From: Sclerodactyla briareus
Lineage: Eukaryota > Echinodermata > Holothuroidea > Dendrochirotida > Sclerodactylidae
Reading direction: 5' to 3'
NCBI GenBank assembly: GCA_026419785.1
Contig: JAODTK010005869.1
Coordinates: 186,001-250,000 of the forward strand
Length of the DNA stretch: 64,000 nt
Position numbers and translations under genes: made by a program. Below the pieces are notes generated by a model. That model did no database searches and had not been told where the DNA came from. It was given only the letters and a program-made list of their open reading frames with translations. Positions 57,954 through 64,000 of this stretch are shown here, piece after piece (positions within the stretch are counted from its first letter, which is position 1; each line of letters begins with the position of its first letter).

Positions 57954-58835
57954 TTTGACTTTCCATGGTGCACACCATTGTCCTCTCGAGACCGAAGTAT
58001 GTCTCTACTCACTAAATCATCTACTGACTGAATATATTTCCAGTGTTCTTGAGCAGGTTAACCCTCACTGAAGTGTTCAATAATCCTCACATTTTAATAT
58101 TGTACACTCACGCACTGAGGCCAATTTACAGGGCCCCACTGGCCTGCAAGCCGGCTGTGAGGGCTCACGGCCACATATGCCAAGCGCCGTTCCGCCGACC
58201 GGCAGAGAAGCTAGCATACTAGACCTCTACTTTCCAGTCACGACTCCACGCTTTCGAGCAGTACGCTTAGGATCTCTCAAAAGCTTCAACCATTGATCTA
58301 TACCTCCCCGCCTAAAGTGTTGGAACAAAGCTTCATGTAATACCAAATCTGGAGCTAGGACGGTCAATTTGGCCGGGAGCCATGCAACAGACCCCCCCCC
58401 CCCCCCCCCCCCACCCCAACCGCCGTTCAATGTTGAGAAAATATATTCTCATGATGGAATACACTACTAACATTCAACTTGAATCGGGGCGCGGGTTTTT
58501 TTTGCAATACGTTTAGTTTTGTTCCAACTACTTCTGGCAGGGATTGTAGCCCGTCTTTCTACGTAAAGGACTTCCTCTTATTGAAAGCAACGAACTCGGA
58601 GACGATGTAGGTCATATTTATGTCGGTCGATTCCAGCTGGGAAAATTGACTATGGAAATAAAAGCTATTTCCTTTCTCTTCAGGGGGTATATGCATGCCA
58701 ATTATTCAAACCCTCACGAGGAAGTCGATCGAATTGTTGGTTATATCTTGCAGCTATACATAGCCGTCCTCCGCGTTATAGGAGACAGTAGGCTAAAAAT
58801 ACAAAAAAATGGGCATTCAATTTGATTTCAAATTA
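57954..58835. other. Unassigned stretch with poly-C
   Basis: It probably includes the 3' UTR of the LINE fragment just upstream. A run of 21 C bases lies at 58392-58412. No gene or repeat end is recognised further right. Confidence 0.45.
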
Positions 58836-59115
58836 ATAATAATAATAATAGTGACATTTGTATAGCGCCTTTTCGAAAAGATACAAAACGCTTGTGACCA
58901 ACTTAAGAAAAACAAGAGAAAGAATATAACACACAAATACATTCACATACACAATTACACAAATAAATGTCTCTTGAGGTGACGCTTGAAGACGGTGGTG
59001 GAAGGAGCTGTCACATCGCTAAGGAGACGATTCCACAGCTCCATTGTTTGAGTTCTTTGCGAACGGTAATGTGAGAGTTTTGAAGCAGATGCGCTGGGGG
59101 ATGCGAAGCCAGTGA
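58836..59115 (-). mobile_element. LINE 3' end, minus strand (L2/CR1-like)
   Basis: On the minus strand a frame reads SKLSHYRSQRTQ, MELWNRLLSDVTAPSTTVFK and RHLKRHLFV with a stop near 58957. This matches the LWNxLPxxv...S...FKxxLKxHLF terminus shared by many LINE ORFs. After the stop the 3' UTR ends in AAAAGGCGCTATACAAATGT followed by (ATT)n, the typical tail of this group, at 58836-58870. The AAT run at 58835-58850 is thus the element's own tail. It is heavily 5' truncated. Confidence 0.85.
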
Positions 59116-59745
59116 AGCTACTGTATCAGGGGCGTTGTAGGTGTGAATTTCGGTTGCTGATAAATTAACTGGCAGCTTTGATTCTGAAGAGTTGAAGACG
59201 ATGAATGTTGCTCACCAGAGGTATTGTCTGAAGAAGAAATATACAGAAGTCCAGACGAGATGTTATCAATGACTGACTGCACTGTGACAAGTGTCAGTGT
59301 CAATATATTTGCGAATCTGACCCAAGTTACGAAGATGAAAGTTTATAAGACCTTGACCTTGATTTATTTTAAATACTTTCACAAGCTATGGTACGAGGTT
59401 CTAGTTCGGAATACTATTATTTTCGTCAACAATTTTGGTGTAGTTGAGCCGGTTAGTAAGTGAAAATGCCATTGAAATTATGACGATGATAATATGACGT
59501 TGCCAATTTTTGTGCAGGGATACGTGGCATATCTCTCCATGGTTCGTGCATAACTGCATATACAAGTACTGAGGCTGAGTTTACCTAATTGTTGCAGACC
59601 TATACTGAGTTTGTGAAGAGATCCGTCGAAACTGTAGCGAAATTTTAGCTGGAATTTTCTATACATATTTGAATTCGAGAAACTTGTTGCCCGGCCTTCA
59701 ATCTACCCTAAATTGATCTATATCCTATGGTGTATCCGCCAGAAT
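59116..59745. other. No recognisable feature
   Basis: Short frames (59118-59303 minus and 59224-59463 plus) lack motifs. No repeat termini were seen. Confidence 0.45.
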
Positions 59746-59973
59746 TTAAACTGTGAACAATCTATCGTAGAATTCACAGCAAGGATACATGACAGCAGAG
59801 TTGCCACTGCTGAATCTTCTGTGAATTATACTGTAAACTACTGTAAAATTCTGTGTAAACATAAACTGAATACTAAGCAGCTAAAGTAGTCTATATATTG
59901 TCAGATTCAGTACATTGCAACTATGCTGCCAGTAAGGTACTGTAAATACTACAAACAGTTGTTTTACAGTGTA
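59746..59973. mobile_element. Diverged MITE of the CTACACTGTA family
   Basis: The right end in reverse complement reads TACACTGTAAAACAAC, then TTTGTAGTATTTACAG. The left end reads TTAAACTGTGAACAATCTAT, then GTAGAATTCACAG. Both match the TIR order of the 35411-35629 element, and the interior contains TACTGTAAACTACTGTAAAA words. The left terminus is eroded. Confidence 0.65.
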
Positions 59974-59999
59974 CGAAGACGTTGGCGCCGAGTGCACTT

Positions 60000-60023
60000 G
60001 TTCGTTTGTTTGTTTGTTTGTTT
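60000..60023. repeat. (GTTT)n microsatellite
   Basis: Five to six GTTT/GTTC units on the plus strand. Confidence 0.8.
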
Positions 60024-60227
60024 CCACACTATGGGTATAGGGGTCAGTAGAGTTCGACATCGCCACATTTCACTACAACCCCATGTAGTTAGTCCAGCAC
60101 CTTCAACCTCCGTGAAAATTGGCTTGTCACACTTATAGCTTCCGGAGTGAAAATATCCTAACTTTTTATTTGCTGCTGCCTACGTGCTAATTCGTGTGAT
60201 AAGCTACATCTGAATTTACCAGCTTAC

Positions 60228-60770
60228 ATAATAATAATATAATAACACTAATAATAATAATATAATATAAGGACATTTGATATAGCCCCCTTCCACAAGC
60301 GTGCTCAAAAGCGCTCTACAAGTTTACAACAAAGTAAACTCATTACCCTAACTATAGACAGTAATGTGAAAGAAAAAGCGATAGAAGAGACGCCCCCGTT
60401 TTCGTATGAGTTTTCATGGCACCCGCAATCAGGTTCGATGTTCCCGGGGTTCGATGTTCCCGAGGTTCGATATTCCCGGTGTTGAACATCGGGAGCTTCG
60501 AACCTCGGGACGGGAACATCGAACCTCGTAAATTCGGGTGTCATTAAAACTTATACAAAAAAAACATAATTGGAAAATCGGGGAAAAAGCCCGGGATTGA
60601 CGAACCCCAGGAACATTGACATAGCCCCGAAGAGATAATACATGAGGTTGTGAACCATAATAATGTTTGAACAAATGAGTCTTTAGTTCAGATTTGAAAA
60701 TGATAACACTGTTACAGTCGTTGAGGTCACATGGTACCTTGTTCCAAACCAATGGACGTAGACTGAGGAA
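60228..60770 (-). mobile_element. Second LINE 3' end, minus strand (L2/CR1-like)
   Basis: On the minus strand LSLRPLVWNKVPCDLN (about 60765-60718) is followed by SVIIFKSELKTHLFKHYY. This is the same WNxvP...FKxxLKtHLF terminus as at 58836-59115 but a different sequence. The 3' end shows AGAGCGCTTTTGAGCACGCT, GGGGGCTATATCAAATGTCC, then a TATTATTAT tail at 60225-60265. Its 3' UTR is enlarged by an inverted 16-bp repeat cluster (60432-60526). It is 5' truncated, with fewer than 40 codons of recognisable coding sequence left. Confidence 0.8.
60432..60526. repeat. 16-bp minisatellite with inverted half
   Basis: Three direct units in exact 16-bp phase: GGTTCGATGTTCCCGG (60432-60447), GGTTCGATGTTCCCGA (60448-60463) and GGTTCGATATTCCCGG (60464-60479). 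From 60480 the same word runs in reverse complement, for example CGGGAACATCGAACC (about 60512-60526). The whole is an inverted repeat with arms of about 47 bp that could form a cruciform or a hairpin in RNA. Confidence 0.85.
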
Positions 60771-61559
60771 GCACGGTGACGGTCACCGACATGCTCGAGT
60801 CTGGACCTGGGGAACAACCAATCTACCACTCGACGTAGACAGTAGCTTGCATAAAGATAATTCTAACAACCTGACAATCTACCTAAATAATGTCAGTAAG
60901 GTTTATTTATGTCTTCATCTTCCTGTTACCAACCAACCTTCAAACCGCTGTCTATTAACGGCGCCGATTTTCCTCTTGAGGTTTTCCCATTTTGGGCCAT
61001 TGATACGGTCGCCTTGGAGACGAGTCACATTATAGCTCCTTTTATAGACTTCTCTAACTTTCATAACAACATATTCGACTGCACTTAACGATAAGAGGAA
61101 TGTTTTGTTTTTCAATATTATCCGAAATCATTCACCGTAAAGTTCGGAAAGGAGTCGCCGAATCAGTGGCTAATACATAGCTTCACTCGCACGCAAGGTC
61201 ATAACGTTCCGACGTGCGGCAGACGTCGGTATAATATGCATGAAGGGGGTCAGTTGAAAGAAGCACCATCAAGTTAACTCCGCTTGTTCTCAGTGCTGGA
61301 AGACCCCGATTACGCGTCGCCTATCTCGCCGTGGGGCGAAAGCAATTATACTATTGTAATTGTTAATTGTAAATGTTAAACTTTATTTGATTTGATTTCT
61401 GAAACGATACTCGCCTTCCTTCTCGACTATGCTTCAGATGATATCGAGGCCGGGTGTAACCAATCCCAACCTGCTACCGGGACCGTCATTTTACGTCCCC
61501 ACCCGAAAAGACTATCGGTGAAATCCGGACCCGACCACTTTTTTCGGAACCTGGAGGAG
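60771..61559. other. No recognisable gene
   Basis: Short frames at 60694-61115 are unsupported. AATTGTTAATTGTAAATG at 61357-61376 may belong to the tail of a minus-strand element (possibly the SINE to the right), but this is not certain. Confidence 0.4.
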
Positions 61560-61808
61560 CGGAATTCAAATTCAACATGACTACTCACGGCCGACAGACG
61601 AGACTTTTGCAACTATCCCGTACAAAGCCCATACACCCAGAAAATCCACTGCATCACAGCGGAACTCATGAGTGAAGACCAAGACCTCGCCCATCGCAAC
61701 TGCCAGTGCAGCCACCTAGGGAAAATCGTCCGATGACCGCTGGAATTCGACCCGGGAATATTGTGGTTGTAAAGTGTCATTGATACCACGCTACCATTCT
61801 TCCGCCCC
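61560..61808 (-). mobile_element. tRNA-Val-like SINE, minus strand
   Basis: On the minus strand the head reads GGTAGCGTGGTATCA (61795-61781, A-box), an anticodon-loop-like CTTTACAAC, and GGGTCGAATTCC (61753-61742, B-box), in normal tRNA spacing. The TAC in the loop and the overall word order resemble tRNA-Val. The body continues GTGGCTGCACTGGCAGTTGC and GATGCAGTGGATTTTCTGGG. The 3' end is not fixed; it may be near 61560 or run on to about 61360. The folded acceptor stem cannot be drawn, so it is a SINE and not a tRNA gene. Confidence 0.65.
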
Positions 61809-62497
61809 AATGTTCCACTGCATTATAGTCGGCGCCCTTTGCATGACGTCACGACGTGAAATCCTCTAAGGTATTCCGAGTATTTCGATATCGATAGAAG
61901 GTACCGGTACATCGTGACCCCAATCAAAGAAAATTATTCCGATACCGTGAGGCGATTTTTGTAACGTCATGTGAATGGTTCGTAAGTATTTTTCCCAGGT
62001 GCAGCCATACATAGCCTCTTTGAATGATTTCTCCAGAGAATCTTTTCAAGAGCATGGCATCTTAGCTAGACAGCATATATGTTCATAGTTGTTGCCCGTA
62101 ATGTCATACGAGAGGTGTTCCTCTTTGTGTCATCTTTTCAATTTTCAATGGTACTAGAACAAGAGATCAGTGGCTTACAACATTTTATTCTTGAAAAATA
62201 TCACCGAATGGAGAGAACTCGGAATCACAATTGAAATATCGCAATCGACACTCTGGAAGCCCCGTCACGCCTCTGAGATATTCAAAAAATAAAACATCGC
62301 TGATATCGAAAATAACGTATCATCGACACTCATTAATCCCTGGGACAAGTAGTGTCCAGGGGGTATCATGGGTTGGCTGCACCGTCGTCGACTAAACGAA
62401 ATGTATTCTCGTGTGGCGCTCCTAGCTCTCCAACGCAGTGTCCGATTTACTTGAAACTGGCACCCAGTTGTCATGTGAAATCTTGAACAAGTTCGAA
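61809..62497. other. Lead-in to the 240-bp array
   Basis: No gene is seen. The phrase GTCCGATTTACTTGAAACTG at 62440-62459 resembles the GTGACTTGAATTTGG part of the repeat units, so the array may begin with a degraded partial unit near 62430. Confidence 0.45.
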
Positions 62498-63510
62498 GTG
62501 GGCGTGGCCAAACCCTCCAACGGCAGCCATCGTGATTTAGACGAAACTTACTTTTTTGCTAGGAATGCACGTTCGGACCATGGCGATCGTTTTGGGACCA
62601 ACGTAAATTTTCGACCCCATTGAACCCCACATGGCGGCCATTTGATTTTGTTCGCAAAAATAACGCTTGATCCGAGTGACTTGAATTTGGCGTACAGGTC
62701 CGTCATGAACCGAAATATTAGCCGATGCGAAAGTGGGTCATGGCCACACCCTCCAACGGCGGTCATCTTGGATTTTTTGACGAATGACCTTTTGCAGATA
62801 TGCACGTTTCGGAACATGGCGATCGTTTTGGGACCAACTTCAATTTTCGCCCAATGGACCCCACATGCGCGCCATTTTGGCCTTTTTTCGCAAACTAACG
62901 ATTTATACGATTGAATTGAAATTGGTGGTGCAGGTCCCGCCATGAAGAAATATTAGAACGACTATTGCGAAAAGTGGTCATGGCCACCCCCAACGGCGGC
63001 CATCTCGCATTTTTTTGACGACGCTGATTTTTTTGGCAGATATGCACTTTCGAACCTGCGATCGTTTTTGGACCAAACTTCATTTTCGCCCCATTGGACC
63101 CCACGTGTCGGGCCATTTTGAATTTTTTTTTTGCAAAATACGCTTTAATAATTATCCGATTGAATTGAAATTTGATGTGGCAGGTCCGCCATGAAAAATA
63201 TTAGACGATGCGAAATTGGCTCTGGCCACACCCTCCAACGCGGCCTCTTGAATTTTTTGACGAACTGATTTTTTGCAGATTCACACGTTTCGGAACATGG
63301 CGATCGTTTGGGACCAACTTCAAGTTTGCGCCGGCCCATTGGACCACCCACGGTGGGCGCCATTTTTGATTTTTTTGCAAAAAAACGCTTTAATCCGATT
63401 AAGTTGAATTTTGGTGTACAGGTCCGCCATGAAGTAATATTAGACGATTGCCGAAAATGTGGCAGTGTCAGGCAGGGGGCCCTCCAACGGCGGCCATCTT
63501 GGATTTACCC
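62498..63510 (+). repeat. Tandem repeat of about 240 bp, four full units and one partial
   Basis: Unit starts (GTGGnCATGGCC or variant, then CACCCTCCAACGGCGGCCAT) lie near 62498, 62733, 62974, 63216 and 63459, giving periods of about 235, 241, 242 and 243 bp. Each unit contains TGGATTTTTTGACGAACTGA, GCACGTTTCGGAACATGGCG, GATCGTTTTGGGACCAAC, CCCATTGGACCCCACATG and CAGGTCCGCCATGAA. Open frames of up to 131 codons on either strand here (for example 62548-62943 minus) span several units and come from the repeat. No function is evident. Confidence 0.9.
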
Positions 63511-64000
63511 GTCTGAACATGTCTAGTTTACAAGAGTACTTTAAGAAGAACTAAAGGCACTTGAAGAAGAATGATGACCAAGAATTAGCTCCCCCGCGAA
63601 AGATGTAGACTATGTGTTTTACCTATGCACAGATTTCACACGAAATTTTGTTATTTCGGCTCAGATTTTCCTTTTAAACATATTTATTTTGTTTTTACCC
63701 TTTTTCATGGGGCGTTCTGCTCACGTGTCCGCTTTGTTCACCTGCTGGTGGAAGAACGAATCAGACTTTCTAGGTTATCAGGCCTCCAGTGGAAAATTGG
63801 GGTAGCGTGACTGGAGCGACGTCATACCCACGGCGAGGTTAGGGTTGCCTTAGGCTGGGATTCCATAGATGCGTATGCGTGTTCGGGCTGGTGGTGAAAA
63901 TCGCATATTCACGAAAACGAACGTCGTTACAGAAGAGAAAACAATGGTCAGTTCATGCGAAAAAACATACAACTATGGCGCAGCCCATGCATGTTGTCGT
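63511..64000. other. No recognisable gene (right edge)
   Basis: Two overlapping frames at 63614-63810 lack motifs. The last 150 bases contain the phrase AGGCTGGGATTCCATAGATG, which may be a transposon terminus running off the window, but no partner end is present. Confidence 0.4.

Noticed and set aside
61742-61808. tRNA-Val gene, minus strand
   Set aside because: It is only tRNA-like in the promoter boxes and loop; the stems do not pair and a SINE body follows.
62548-62943. 131-codon minus-strand frame
   Set aside because: It spans almost two units of the 240-bp tandem repeat and is a by-product of the repeat.
1-64000. LTR elements, Polintons or other virus-like elements
   Set aside because: I found no paired LTRs, integrase, protease or capsid-type motifs anywhere in the window; the RT remnants are of the non-LTR type.

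Overview
The window looks like repeat-rich, gene-poor nuclear DNA from a marine invertebrate. An echinoderm or another invertebrate deuterostome is my best guess. It rests on the mix of repeats: an R2-type LINE, LINE tails of the GGCGCTATA...AATGT(ATT)n type, tRNA-headed SINEs, TTACAC-rich MITEs, CGGCGGCCAT tandem repeats and repeats full of TGACCT. No bacterial-style gene packing is seen and no intact host gene can be supported. Almost all open frames are short, overlap on both strands and are not kept between duplicated copies.

Two serial long duplications dominate the layout. Copy A (about 417-20190) and copy B (about 21386-32575) are the same segment in direct orientation, joined by a linker at 20190-21385. 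Copy C (about 33740-42090) and copy D (about 43405-52690) are a second, unrelated duplicated segment, joined by a linker at 42090-43400. Each copy holds smaller duplications: A has a nested repeat (11643-14485 against 14486-18350), C has two related units (35880-37260 and 37680-39600), and D ends in a repeat of about 390 bp. Because the copies are paralogous, each acts as an empty-site control for insertions in the other. This resolves an RLE-bearing R2-group LINE in a TATG microsatellite (2441-5716), a 1.5 kb hAT-like element with target duplication (9697-11234), an 840 bp element that splits a MITE (23421-24260) and a 2.2 kb D-specific insertion next to an ATT array (about 47853-50085).

The right part (52.7-64 kb) is single copy with respect to A-D. 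It holds a satellite of about 360 bp (54194-56380), the C-terminal end of a LINE ORF with a terminal zinc finger (57280-57953), two minus-strand LINE 3' ends (58836-59115 and 60228-60770), a tRNA-Val-like SINE (about 61560-61808) and an array of about 240 bp units (62498-63510).

The paralogous copies and satellite units differ largely by one-base insertions and deletions, often in homopolymers. This could be biological decay, unpolished long-read error or both. The doubled copies could also be two divergent haplotypes left in series by the assembler. Both possibilities limit how far broken frames and duplications can be trusted.
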